Positions 49,105 to 59,709 of a stretch of DNA of 64,000 nt are shown piece after piece. Source of the DNA: Schistosoma mansoni (lineage: Eukaryota > Platyhelminthes > Trematoda > Strigeidida > Schistosomatidae); the NCBI RefSeq assembly GCF_000237925.1, contig NW_017386003.1, forward strand, positions 193,720 through 257,719, in the 5' to 3' direction. The position numbers and the translations under genes are program-made. Positions within the stretch are counted from its first letter, which is position 1; the number at the start of each line of letters is the position of its first letter. Below the pieces are notes generated by a model. That model was not told where the DNA came from, ran no database searches, and saw nothing but the letters and a program-made list of their open reading frames with translations.

Positions 49105-49215
49105 AGATTGTAGTTAGTGGTGGAATTCAGAATGTATGTTTTATTCCATGCAATAATTGTTAGTTGGATTTACCTGGTACATACTAATGTTGATGTCCAT
49201 ATTGAGATTTAAAAT
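49105..49215 (-). mobile_element. ribozyme SINE, short form, old copy
   Basis: TTAGTGGTGGAATTCAGAATG, TTATTCCATGCAATAATTG and TGATGTCCATATTGAG follow the complement of the short form. All functional cores are lost. Confidence 0.5.
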
Positions 49216-49715
49216 CCAATATCGGTTGCTAGAAATGTTCAATATGTTAGTCACTGAACGACTGAGTTCATTTAGCCCCTAAACTGTCTAATGAGTAGTA
49301 ATGGTTTGAATTTTCCCATTATTGATTTCCAGGCCATATGTTATTTTTAATATTGTCATTTAGTTACTGGCCAATTATTCCAAACAATAATGTATTATCC
49401 ATTAAGCTACTAAGTTACAATCACCATCAACTTCACAATAATATCTATCAGGAAGCTATGTGTCAACAGGCACGGATCATATTCACTAGTAAACAATAAT
49501 AGTAATAATAATGATACATCATGTTCGTTAAATTCATTTCGATGACTTGACTGACTGGTTAACGATTAAAACAGTTAATAGTTTAATACATATTAAAAAT
49601 CGATTACCCATTGTTTTAGTCACTTTCTTAGAAGGGCTCAAGTTATCTAGTCTTTTTGATTACATGTTACCTTTTTTATATATGAAGGACAATCTAAATG
49701 ATAAACTTTTCTAAT

Positions 49716-50000
49716 TCATATTTCCTCAATAATCTTTGCTGTTAACCAAGTAGTTGTTGTTGCTCTTAGTTTGCTAGCTTTAATATATACTCCCAAGTCG
49801 TTGGATGTTACTGTATAAACAGAGATATTCCTTCCCAAATTTGACTTCTGTTCAGAATAAAAAGTTATTCTAGAAGTCTCATCTCCATCTAGTATTGGCG
49901 AATGGATCGTTAACGTTGTAGTGTTGTGTGTGTATGCGTCAGACTTCTGGTTTCTTCGAATTCCCATTCGTTGAGTCATAATAAAAGAATCCACAATCAT
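49716..50000 (-). CDS. unidentified open frame of 94 codons (possible exon or relic)
   Basis: This is one of the longer frames not explained by a known repeat. Its composition is protein-like, with mixed charge and little low complexity: IHSPILDGDETSRITFYSEQ, then TSNDLGVYIKASKLRATTTT. I recognise no domain and there is no signal peptide. A fossil LTR copy starts about 110 bp to the right (50110). It could be a terminal exon of an unseen minus-strand gene, a piece of an element, or chance. Existence as a gene is uncertain. Confidence 0.25.
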   Translation of the reverse strand: MIVDSFIMTQRMGIRRNQKSDAYTHNTTTLTIHSPILDGDETSRITFYSEQKSNLGRNISVYTVTSNDLGVYIKASKLRATTTTWLTAKIIEEI

Positions 50001-50109
50001 TCATAAACAGAATTTAGCACAGACAAACTGGAAACCACAATACCCTAGTCGTTGTTATCAAGGTATACAATCACCTTATTTTAATGCTTAAATATATGAC
50101 TACTAGTAC

Positions 50110-50385
50110 TGTAGTGGACGAGAACACTGGTGGGAATAACCAGACGTATTTAATATTACATTACAAATAACTTGATAAGATCTGAGAACCATAAAGTAAA
50201 TACTTCATTTACAAAATGTCAATCAATTGTCTCAGACTTGGTTGTTTTTTCGTTTCCATACCAATCACGTTCTGTTCTGGTTCTTTTCTCTTCTATCTTC
50301 TTAACCTTCCACCACCAGACATTTCACTTCCGACTGGTGTACATATTACTTATATCTGTCGACATCAGGAACACACACCACAATA
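50110..50385 (-). mobile_element. solo-LTR family member (same family as 12389)
   Basis: It starts TGTAGTGGACGAGAACAC and aligns with 12389-12659 to GTCGACATCAGGAACAC. The flanks share ACTACTAGT (50099-50107 and about 50385-50393), longer than the usual 5-bp LTR duplication, so the right border is uncertain. Fossil. Confidence 0.55.
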
Positions 50386-50393
50386 CTACTAGT

Positions 50394-51365
50394 GTCTACT
50401 AGGAATTTATTATTTTTACCATTTAACAGTGCTAAAGGTTATGAGTCTCAGACATTTCCCTATAAATCTATGCATTAACTAGTTTACCGGTTCATTCAAT
50501 CATTTACAAAATATTGATTTTTTTATTATTAAAAACCCAACAAAGTTTGCCAGTTAGTCAAGAAAAAATTATAGTTTACTGACAATTAATCTTTTTTAAA
50601 TCATCTCTGCGATTATATCCACAGTCTAGTGAATATGATACTGTTTTCTACTTTTGGGATCATTATCGTTTAACTAGATTCAGTGAGCGATAAAAAGAGT
50701 AAGATATATTCCAGTTCAATGCTACCTAGGCTGGAGCAGACAAGAATATGAATTGTTATACGCATAAGTTCTGTAAGAGAATACAACACTTACATTCCTA
50801 AAACACCACTCTAACAGGAATTAATAATAACAAATAGTATATTTTGGTTTATAATTACATAATTCCGATGAAACCATACATTAGACTGTCGAAATTTTGA
50901 CTAAGACTTAAAATTCGTTTGTGCAACAGGAGGCGGTCCAAGTAAACATAACTTGTCTAGGTCACTGGCTAGTGAAATTGAAAATTTTCTACTCAAGTTT
51001 TTGACTCATACTGTTGCGTCATCGGAACGAGCTCGTTGAGTAACTTAGTTTATTGTTGGATTGTTCAGAAAAAAATCATTTGCACACTTTATCATCGGAC
51101 TTTTAAACTGTTTACAAATGTATGTAAATAGTATTTTTATTCGATACGAATTCTTTACATTCACTGTCTAAGCCTGGGATCTAAAATTCCGAGAGCTAGA
51201 AATCATATTTATTGTCGATTTGTGTATTATCGATGCATATTCGTTTCGAATATCGTGTTGAAGTCCATTCATTTGAAGAAAAATCAAACATTTCCTTATT
51301 GATATATTAATTTCTGTATGAACTTATGCAAATTGTTGAGTTTCATTTTCTTGACAAATCGATTT
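50394..51365. other. no gene recognised
   Basis: AT-rich; no supported feature. Confidence 0.4.
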
Positions 51366-51485
51366 AAGTTAGAAAACTCTAAAAATTGAAAGTACTGAAC
51401 GTCCATTTCGTCTTAATATGGAGCTCCTCAGGAATAAGAATCCACGATTTTGCAACTGAAAACCGAACCCAGGATCGTCCACCAT
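51366..51485 (-). mobile_element. ribozyme SINE, long form, old truncated copy
   Basis: AAGTACTGAACGTCCATTTCG, ATGGAGCTCCTCAGGAATAAG and a box B complement (GAACCCAGGATC) keep family order. The ribozyme is damaged on both core halves. Confidence 0.6.
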
Positions 51486-51909
51486 GATTGATCTCTACTG
51501 GTCACTGTTTCTTACCAAAACTCTGTAAACTGTGTAGGGAAATCAGCTAATAGTGTGGATATCAAATAATATGAATCAGTTAATCAGCCATGTAAATGAA
51601 ATATATCAATGTTTTCTTATCGTTATTTGTTAAGAAATATCCATAATTTTCCCTGAAATCAATCCCACACAAAATGCCTGACAAATTCCTAAAATATATT
51701 TATCATATTTTTTGGTGAACTGTAGAAAGGTTTCTAAAATTGTATTGGTAAAGTTTATCGAGAAAAAATCCAGTTAGTAGAAGTTAGTAATTTACTTTTG
51801 TTGATATGAAGAGCTACAAACGATAATTTCCTGTGATCACATATCCATCCTGAACTGATTGCCATAATGTTACTACTTAGTCACAAGTTTTTTTCTATTC
51901 AAGTTAAAT

Positions 51910-52125
51910 AGTGGCTAGTAATTACAAACCCTTGATATTACCTCATTACTCTTTTAACAAGTCAGTTGCCAAATAAATTTAGTAGCTGAACGGATGATAT
52001 ATTGATGTTTTTTGAAACGAATGTTCCTAGGTCCGAATCACAATGTGAATATTAAATTTAAGATTAACCAGGCTAATCCGGGTTAGCTAAAATACTCGTC
52101 CTGAATCCCATCGCTAATCAGGTAC
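51910..52125 (+). mobile_element. ribozyme SINE, short form, very old copy
   Basis: TAGCTGAACGGATGATATATTG (box A region), CTAGGTCCGAATCACAATGTG (box B region) and GAATCCCATCGCTAATCAG (end) align in order. No ribozyme core remains. Confidence 0.5.
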
Positions 52126-52890
52126 CAAATATAATAATATCTGAATCTTATCTAGAAACTTTCATCACTTCAAAATCATTGATTTCTATGACTAAGGTAA
52201 ACAACTGTAATCATTATTACTTGACATGTTTTGGAAGAAAAGAAACTGATTTCAACATTCAATATGAAAAAGACAATAGAATCTCCAGGATATGTTTTCA
52301 TCATAATCATTCGACTCATCGAATGTCATAGAAACTAATTCATAACTATAAGTTATGAAGATAAGTACTTTATGATGAACAAATCAATTTCTTAAATATT
52401 TACGAATATATCAAACTGATTATTGTTAATGTAACTACATATTTTATTCTATTCAAGTACTTATCACTTTCTATTAATTATCTTCCCCCTTCCCCCTCCC
52501 CCCCTTAAATATCTAAAATATTGAATATTAATTCATAGAATTAAGTAGAATAAAAAACTGATCATCCAAATATTTTGTAACCATTTTTTCTACCTCTCTA
52601 TTGAAAAAAACACCCACTTTGTATTAATCATAATTTATGTATATAGTCGATTAAAGATGAATATTTCATTATGAAAATCTATTAAAATAGTTTTTTTTCG
52701 AAAAATCTTTTGGCAGAAAACAAAAATTATAACTAATAAGAATACTTGAAAGAATATTGAATTGAATAGGTTGTTAAGATTTGTCTAAGTTGAATATATA
52801 ACTGAAACTATATATTGACAACAGTTGAATAACTAATAAAAAAAGGATAAGAAGTATCTAATTTATAAGAATATTCGTGAATATTAGGAT
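52126..52890. other. AT-rich DNA, C-run near 52485-52503
   Basis: No gene is supported. Confidence 0.4.
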
Positions 52891-52950
52891 ATATATATAT
52901 AGTTGAAATCATCAGTCAATTGAAGCTAGACCACCAAGGAAAACCTGAAA

Positions 52951-52996
52951 GCACTGAACGGCCATTTCGTTCTATTGTGCGACTCCTCAGCAGTGC
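52951..52996 (-). ncRNA. hammerhead ribozyme, stem II weakened
   Basis: CTGAGGA, GAAA and perfect stem I (GCACTG against CAGTGC) are present. Stem II reads GTCG against GAAC, with two faults, and the cut triplet is GTT. Confidence 0.6.
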
Positions 52997-53275
52997 GCAT
53001 TCACGATCCCGCCTCACGAGATTCGAACCCTGGATCTATCAGTCTCACGCGTGAGCGCTTAACCGATAGACCAGAGAGCCGGCATCCAACGGTGTTAATG
53101 TCTAACTTCAACCAATCCATGAAGTTGAGCAACCACTTCACCAATGTCTTCAGTGAATTGATATCTCCCAGTAGACCAGGTTGAACTCCACTGGTTACTG
53201 CTTCTCACTAGAAGTCCAGGAAATACCTCATGGAGCCAGTCACTAGTGAGCATATGATAAGCGGGTTCGTGGATG

Positions 53276-53322
53276 CGCATGGCTGAGGAGTCCCACAATA
53301 GGATGAAACGGCCGTCCAGTGT
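53276..53322 (+). ncRNA. hammerhead ribozyme core (inverted partner)
   Basis: CTGAGGA, GTCC against GGAT (one wobble), GAAA and GTC are present. Stem I is weak (GCATGG against CAGTGT). Confidence 0.65.
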
Positions 53323-53429
53323 TTCTAGGTTTTCCATGGTGGTCTAGCTTCAAATGACTCATGATTTCAACTACATATAAAAATTACTAAAATCTTCCCA
53401 AAAAACCCCATTAGAAAGAATAGTTTAGT

Positions 53430-53620
53430 AAAAATTAGGCGCCGAGTATAAAGAAGATATCATATGTGAAAATTATATTTGAAATAATTTCAGCAATTGA
53501 AATTTTAAATAATTCCAACGTTTCGTATAGGAAACTTGTCCGGACTTCTTCAAGATATAAAGTATCTAACCAAAGAATTGTAATATTTTCATACTTATTC
53601 AAAACTCCATATGACATAAT
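53430..53620 (-). mobile_element. Penelope-like terminal fragment with degenerate ribozyme motif
   Basis: The minus strand reads CTTGAAGAAGTCCGGACAAG and then GAAACGTTGGAATT at about 53514-53555, parallel to 15573-15616. GCGCCGAG occurs at the same relative place (53438). Only the element end is present, and the hammerhead core is incomplete. Confidence 0.5.
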
Positions 53621-54019
53621 TATATAATTATGTTTATTGTTACGATGTTGATAAAGCAAAGTTTTATTAAACAACGAGATTCGATAAGTAATAAGATTAC
53701 GACTAAACATCTAAAACACTACATTTTACTAGGTTATAAGAATATCTAAAAATATTACTTAGTCTACGATTGTAAAAAAGAAATACAAATCACTAGATGT
53801 GTTATTAACTCTGGTTCCCTTTCAGGGTTACTATTGGAAGAGGGTCAAGTATGGGGTTAGCAACTCCATCTCGTAAAAAATCCTTGCTAAAAATCGCTAA
53901 CCAGGACAAATCATTTTAGCCATTTAAACTCTGTCCTAAATGTTAAAGGGTCTTTATAAATATGACTTATGACGCCTCATGATGAAGGCTGAGATTTTTC
54001 GGCTATCACGAGACCGATG

Positions 54020-54343
54020 CAACAATTAATACAGGTGTATGGAGTGTCCGAACAATGTGGGAGACCGAGAGGGCCATTAAAATAGCTTCGGAAATGAAGA
54101 GATACAATTATGCAATGTTTAGAATAAATTAAAATCCATCGGACACAAAGTGAACGGAAAAGGCTAGCTTCGGAAGAGGTTTTGATGTATTCTGGTAATG
54201 ATAGAGAACATGACCCAATGCACAAGGGGTTGCACTTATGCTCTCCAACGAAGCATAAAGGGCACCCATAGACTGAGCCTCCTATGAACCGAGGATCTCC
54301 AAACTAGCATTTGAAGTAAAAAAAGGGAGGGATTCCAGTAAAG
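54020..54343 (+). pseudogene. RTE (SR2-like) LINE remnant, 5' part of ORF
   Basis: In shifting frames the plus strand gives GVWSVRTMW, RAIKIASEMKRYN, AQGVALMLS and AFEVKK. This is the start of the endonuclease region of RTE-type LINEs as known in schistosomes. Several stops interrupt it. It continues after the Penelope-like insertion at 55328. Confidence 0.7.
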
Positions 54344-54353
54344 GTCTTCAATT

Positions 54354-55317
54354 TTGATGTTGGTTTGTTCTCTGAGCTGGATGGTTTGGTCGTGGAGCTT
54401 TCATCGTCCTTCTGAACGACATCATCAGCACAAACTTCGGGTAGAAGTGAAGTGTTTGAATTTCTCCACATGTGATTCACAGCTTGTCCTCTGCACCTCG
54501 ATGTTGATTGGTTCTTATTGACCTTAAATCTGTCATTGTTTATTTCTTTGTTTTGGTTGTATCTCCTATTGGTTTGATTTTTGTTCCTATGTTCCTGCAT
54601 AATTTTCTTGATTGGTTGATAGATTGGATTGCTGAAAACCTTCGGAATAGGTGTAGCCCACAAACCAACAAAGTCCCTCCACTCAATCTTATGCAAACCA
54701 AAAGATGAAATGGCAAAAGAGGACAAAACAAACATCATCTACAAGATAAATTGTACCAACTGCAACAAACACTATATTGGACAAAGCGGACGCCCCCTGC
54801 ATCTTCGCCTACATGAACACCAATTAGCAGTCAAACGCCACGACATTTCTTCACTCATATCAATACACGTGGACAACTACGGACATACATTAGACTGGGA
54901 AAATGTGCAGATTTCGGACAGAGGCAATTCCAAAAATAACAGAGAATTTTTAGAAGCTTGGCACTCAGGTCAATCAGCAATAAACAAACATATTGAAATC
55001 AATCCAATCTATCAACCAATCAAGAAAATTATGCAGGAACATAGGAACAAAAATCAAACCAATAGGAGATACAACCAAAACAAAGAAATAAACAATGACA
55101 GATTTAAGTCAATAAGAACCAATCAACATCGAGGTGCAGAGGACAAGCTGTGAATCACATGTGGAGAAATTCAAACACTTCACTTCTACCCGAAGTTTGT
55201 GCTGATGATGTCGTTCAGAAGGACGATGAAAGCTCCACGACCAAACCATCCAGCTCAGAGAACAAACCAACATCAAAATCACCCATCTGAGCTACAAATC
55301 TTCTCCACCATCTCAAA
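54354..55317 (+). mobile_element. fold-back Penelope-like element inserted in an RTE remnant
   Basis: The target duplication GTCTTCAATT occurs at 54344-54353 and 55318-55327. The plus-strand part (about 54629-55270) codes for a GIY-YIG endonuclease end. The left part (54354-54640) is the inverted copy of its own 3' end (about 54998-55277), so the same C-terminal peptide region appears on both strands. The reverse transcriptase is absent. It is a truncated, inactive copy. Confidence 0.8.
54629..55153 (+). pseudogene. GIY-YIG endonuclease end of a Penelope-like protein
   Basis: This is the longest frame in the window, with 174 codons. It contains IIYKINCTNCNKHYIGQSGR, with the cysteine pair and HYIG core, then LRLHEHQLAVKRHD and a region ending EFLEAWHSG, all typical of Penelope-like endonucleases. 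No reverse transcriptase precedes it. The frame's first 20 or so codons lie partly in the inverted arm. Confidence 0.8.
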
Positions 55318-55327
55318 GTCTTCAATT

Positions 55328-56345
55328 GCTAAGCTAACATTCTAGAGAAATGTCCAGGGAAAGACCTGACTATTCTTATAGGAAACCTAAGTTTCAAGGA
55401 CTTCTTGGACATCACTGGGGGTGAAAGACATCATAGAACAACGGACTGGAAGGAAGAAACGAGGATGTAGAGAGCTTGGTAGATCTATGTGGTGATATTA
55501 GCTGTCACAAACACTTATGTAAAGTGACATGTGTTTCCCTGGACCACACCGCACAGAAGCAGATCGATCACTTTTACATCACATGGTACATAAAAAACGC
55601 AGAAACAAAGAGAGGAGCCGAAATAACTTCAGATCATCACTTGTTAGTGGCAAGGCTCAAAATAAAGCCAAATAAGTACTGGACAATTGAATAGAAAGTA
55701 TCTTAAACATTCAATTCAAACTATTTTAAAGATGGTAACAAGCTCAGTGAGTTCAAAACAGCTCTCAAAAACGGGTTACAAGCCCTAAATGGTGCGGAGA
55801 CTACTCTGGAGAACAACCGGAAAAGGATTAATGACGCAATAACTTCAACTCGTCAGTAGGTGCAAGGCCAAAAGGGTCATCAACATAAGAAAGCGCCGGT
55901 TTCAATACTCTGGCGAAGATTGAAGAATGAAGGAAAGAACAACGAGAAAGCAATCAACAACCCTCAAACAAGGGCGGAAAAAACCAAGGGGGCGAGCGAA
56001 AAACGTAGAAACAAACAAATAAATGAAGAAAAGCAGTACAGCTTATGTGTCAAAGTTTTCAATACAAACATCAAAACGGTTTTATTGTACCGAGCTGAAG
56101 CTTAGGAAGCTACTAAAACTATCATCAAAAAGTACAGGTATCAATAAATAGCTGTCTTAGAAGGTACTCCAGAACCATTGGCTAGAAGCCATCAGTAATA
56201 ATCTATTGTGACAAAGAGAAAACCAGCTTCCAGCGGAGGTGGAAATTAGTAAATGACGCTAGAGGTGGATAGGATATATACCGCGGAAATCGTCAAACAG
56301 CAGCATGAGGTATGCCCTAACTTGGGATCCTCAAGGCCGATAGTC
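55328..56345 (+). pseudogene. RTE (SR2-like) LINE remnant, continued and internally deleted
   Basis: It resumes the endonuclease with GKDLTIL, CVSLDHTAQKQIDHFYI and RGAEITSDHHLLVARLKIKP (open at 55476-55694), where SDHH and the preceding D are endonuclease landmarks. It then jumps to the region after the reverse transcriptase, VLLYRAEA near 56087 and LPAEVEI, RWIGY and ALTWDPQG at 56225-56335. The catalytic reverse transcriptase is missing. Stops and frame changes are frequent. Confidence 0.75.
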
Positions 56346-57009
56346 TATGCTTCACAAAGGGTAACAGTCGTAAGTAAGTAGGTTAGTATCTTCACAACAA
56401 AAACAGAGTATTGATTTAATAATTGGCAAGGGTAATTGGGAAGCCCAGCTAAAAATTAACTTGTTATAACATTATTATAAAAATTATTAAGGTCATAAGT
56501 AAAACATTTAGCAGAGGATTTATAAGAAGTTTATGAATGACACTATTGTTAAACACCGGAAATTGTGTCAAAGAGTAACACGGTATTTTACTTAAATATA
56601 CTTAATAGTCTAACAAAAGATAGATTGATTAGACATCTTATTTATAGGAAGTTAAATTAAGCAAGGTTGTTGTCAAGGTTTCTTTCCAGTACAATACAAA
56701 TCCGACTTCATAGAAGGTATAATTATTAACATTAAGTGTCAATAGACAGTAGATATGAAGACTGTTGAATTTTGTTGTTTTAAGTCAATGAATGATAGTC
56801 GTATAACATCTTGAATAGATTCTAGATGTAAATCCAAACGATTGGATGCCACTTAAATAGCAAGACATTCACTACTTATCCTGAAAATCTTAAATGTGAC
56901 TCCTATTAGGGTAATCCAGGGATACATCAGAAAAGTCTCATACCAGAAAGAATTCTTCCTCTTTTTCAATTCTTATTTAAAGAGTAAAATGTTGTGAATT
57001 ACTCGAGCA
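56346..57009. other. no gene recognised
   Basis: AT-rich; no supported feature. Confidence 0.4.
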
Positions 57010-57135
57010 ATGAACTTAAATGAAACCCTTGTTTCTGAGAGCTGTTTTGAACTCACTGAGCTTGTTACCATCTTGAAAATGGTTTGAATTGAACGTTTAA
57101 GATGCTTTTTATTCAATTGCCCAGTACTTCTGTAT
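57010..57135 (-). pseudogene. small RTE (SR2-like) fragment
   Basis: Its reverse complement matches 55672-55770 closely (ATGGTAACAAGCTCAGTGAG, GTTCAAAACAGCTCTC). It is an inverted scrap of the same LINE family, part of the 56973-57176 frame. Confidence 0.7.
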
Positions 57136-57179
57136 GGAACAGTTGAAAAGATAAATAAATATGTTTTATTTTCCAATAT

Positions 57180-57784
57180 TTATTCATCGAAAAAAAAATT
57201 TTTTTTCTGAAAAAAAATGAGAAATTTATCTAGATTTTTTCTGTTTGTTTTTCAAGCGGTATGATTAATTTTTTTTATTGAAACTGTCAAATGAATCATT
57301 ATTAGAGGGTAGTTTACAGTTGAGACAAAATCCGGATTCCAAGCCAAGAATATATAAATTTATATTGGAAACTGTCTAACTTTGCAATGACTCATTCTTA
57401 CAGAATTGGTAGGTATATAAAGGGGTTTATACAATCATGAGCATATATCTATATCATTGGAAATGTCTATATTGTTTATTATTAAGCTTGACAAATCAAA
57501 TAATTTCTAATCTCTATTTCAAAATGTCATCCATTAATGGTCATTTATTTTCGAAAAATAAAATAAACTGAACAAGTCATCACACTGTCATTCTTTGTCT
57601 GTTTACAAAATACTTGGGAATTTTCAGATAATATGAATCATTGTATACAGTAATAATAATAGTAATGACAATAATAATAATAATGGTGAACCGTTTGAAG
57701 TAGAGCTTTGGATGCAGACTCAACGGTCTAAAAGTTGATCACTCACCAAGAAATGAAGGTTCTTGGTGCGATTCCAGATGGGCA

Positions 57785-57785
<1 letters not shown>
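57180..57785. other. AT-rich DNA with A/T homopolymers
   Basis: A and T runs at 57187-57216. Nothing else is supported. Confidence 0.4.

Positions 57786-57787
<2 letters not shown>

Positions 57788-57832
<45 letters not shown>
57788..57832. repeat. (TA)n microsatellite
   Basis: About 22 perfect TA units. Confidence 0.97.
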
Positions 57833-57834
<2 letters not shown>

Positions 57835-57940
57835 TTCAGTAAAATTACAGTAAACAATTAAATATCGCTACATTAATGCGTAACTTGCATATTCAAGAGC
57901 ATCGTCTTCTCGTTAGATCAGTTCGGTAAGATTATAATTT

Positions 57941-58203
57941 ATGGACGAACCAATCCGATATAAGACATTGGTGTAAAATTCGTTCATTCATCTGGTTAAG
58001 TAGCGTGTTGGCATTTAAGCTGATGCCAGTTCGTGATGTAAACCCTACATTTAGTTCCTAACCCTAACCATCAACTGTAAATCTTAATTCTAATTCTTCA
58101 CATTGATTTATAATCCTCATTTAGTCCTAGTTAGTAGGTGGACATTCTCAAGGTTATCTTGGCATCACTCTAAGGTCATCCATGAATTATAGTCCCATCG
58201 ATG
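57941..58203 (+). mobile_element. MITE-like element
   Basis: About 260 bp with inverted ends ATTATAATTTATGGACG and TCCATGAATTATAGTC. The centre holds CTAACCCTAACC. It is a close relative of 27378-27660. It has no coding capacity. Confidence 0.6.
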
Positions 58204-58954
58204 ATCTTCTACAACATTTACATCGCGTTATGTATTTTGTAGATAAATTAATGTAGGAAGTTTGTACGTTTGTTTGGTTGCATGGATTCTGATGTATCCA
58301 AGTCTCATTTGCCTGGAAGGCATACAAAGAGAAAGATATGAATGGAATGAATAGTTTACATTGGATAGAATAGTGTAACTTGTTTGCAAGATTACAAATT
58401 TCAAGCCACAACCATATATCCATAATAGCACCAAAAGATTCACAGCTTTTACCTTATTAATTGCATTTACCAATCTACTCAATGTGGAGAAATCTTCACC
58501 CAAAAGTTCAATAGAAAAGTAATAAGTATCTAGTATGAGCTTATAGATAGTCTACAGGAATCTACAAATCATAAAAGATATCGATTAATAAAAAAGAGTA
58601 AGTAGTCTCATTTAGTAATAATTTAGATGAAGAATTTTCTTCAGTATCAATATAACATGAGAAGATCAAAAGAAATTAAAGTAAACTTTGTATTAGGAAA
58701 TTGATTGAAATATATGTACTGTTATATTGAACATTTAAACTGATAAAGAGAATAATACTATTTGGTTATAGCGATTCAAGTCGATAAAAGTAATGAATGT
58801 AACAGAATGAAGAGACTTTTAAAAAAGAATGGAAACTTATATCTTTAATGGAATTTCAGGTATATTTGTCATGGAAACAAAACAATTATACTAAAATATT
58901 TTTTTATATTTGTAAATGTTGCAATGAATATAATATGTGATGAATAATTGAATT
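58204..58954. other. no gene recognised
   Basis: The overlapping minus-strand frames at 58187-58503 have no motif and no splice context. Confidence 0.35.
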
Positions 58955-58966
58955 AGGTTGCAGGTT

Positions 58967-59481
58967 ATTTATTTAAACACATAAATATTGGTACAAACGG
59001 GCACCAGATATATATGCGTCACACAAATCTCATTTGATTTGTGTGAGGGCTGTGATAATGCCCGGGTGCCCAAACCGCAGCAGGTGGTTTTCTTAAGGGG
59101 CCACACCCGGAGCCTTTGACCTATAGGTCTGATCCACAAGGCAGTGGAGCATCGTAAGGAGACTCACTTCCATGGTAACCGGTGAACAACAATTGATTCA
59201 TACACCATTTGTTCATTCAAGATACTGTAGCCCATGTGCACCATTGGTTTGGAATCAGGGTTTTCTAACTCCCCTAGGTGAACTTTCCATGTCCACCAAC
59301 TCGGTTAAAGCACCGGATATTCGCTTTTCGTCCTCTCACTTTCGTAAACAACACCCATGGTGCGAGAAGGCAGTGAGTAGGACTTAAATGACAGAGGCTA
59401 TATACGTGTGGTCATGTGAGAGCATTTGGAGAGGGATAGCGAACTCTCCCCGCTCTCGGCCGTACCAGGGCATTTGGGGAC
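58967..59481 (-). mobile_element. GC-rich retroposon (515 bp) with 12-nt target duplication
   Basis: The flanks are AGGTTGCAGGTT at 58955-58966 and 59482-59493, an exact duplication. On the minus strand the element begins GTCCCCAAATGCCCTGG and ends in an AT-rich tail (GTTTAAATAAAT). Base composition is clearly richer in G+C than the surroundings. There is no tRNA-like box or long frame on the sense strand. The tail and duplication indicate target-primed reverse transcription. It may be a non-autonomous or internally deleted derivative of an RTE-type LINE. Family link is inferred. Confidence 0.7.
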
Positions 59482-59599
59482 AGGTTGCAGGTTGATTGAA
59501 ACTGTATGATTTTTAATCGTTATAAATATATTGGTATCATAATATGGAGGTTAATTTGATTCATAGTTAGAAATGTATTCTACGGAATGCCTACCTAGT

Positions 59600-59700
59600 G
59601 GTGTAATAATTGACTTTTCATTTTGAGATATGAAGGTCCTGGGTTGAATTACTAGCATTGTGTTTAGGATTTGTACTACTGAGTAGTCTCGTAACTGAAC
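59600..59700 (+). mobile_element. ribozyme SINE relic, long form
   Basis: AAGGTCCTGGGTTGAATTAC (box B region) and TACTACTGAGTAGTCTCGTAA (first ribozyme half) are recognisable. The rest is eroded. Confidence 0.4.
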
Positions 59701-59709
59701 TAAGCAACT

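Larger units (their letters stand above)
52902..53420 (-). mobile_element. ribozyme SINE, long form, full unit joined to an inverted partial unit
   Basis: 52902-53260 is a full minus-strand unit: 3' end, ribozyme, box B complement (GATTCGAACCC), box A region (CTTAACCGATAGACCAG) and 5' block (CACTAGTGAGCATATGAT). From 53262 the strand flips to a plus-strand ribozyme and 3' end, running into AAAATCTTCCCAAAAAACCCC at 53390, the start of a further unit. The outer ends (52902-52996 and 53270-53375) are inverted repeats. The frames at 52975-53337 are SINE shadows. Confidence 0.8.

Noticed and set aside
52975-53337. Open frames on both strands
   Set aside because: Shadows of the long-form SINE and its inverted partner.
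54304-54738. 144-codon minus-strand frame
   Set aside because: It is the inverted arm of the Penelope-like element's own 3' end, not an extra gene.
59172-59387. 71-codon plus-strand frame
   Set aside because: Antisense to the GC-rich retroposon and without motif.
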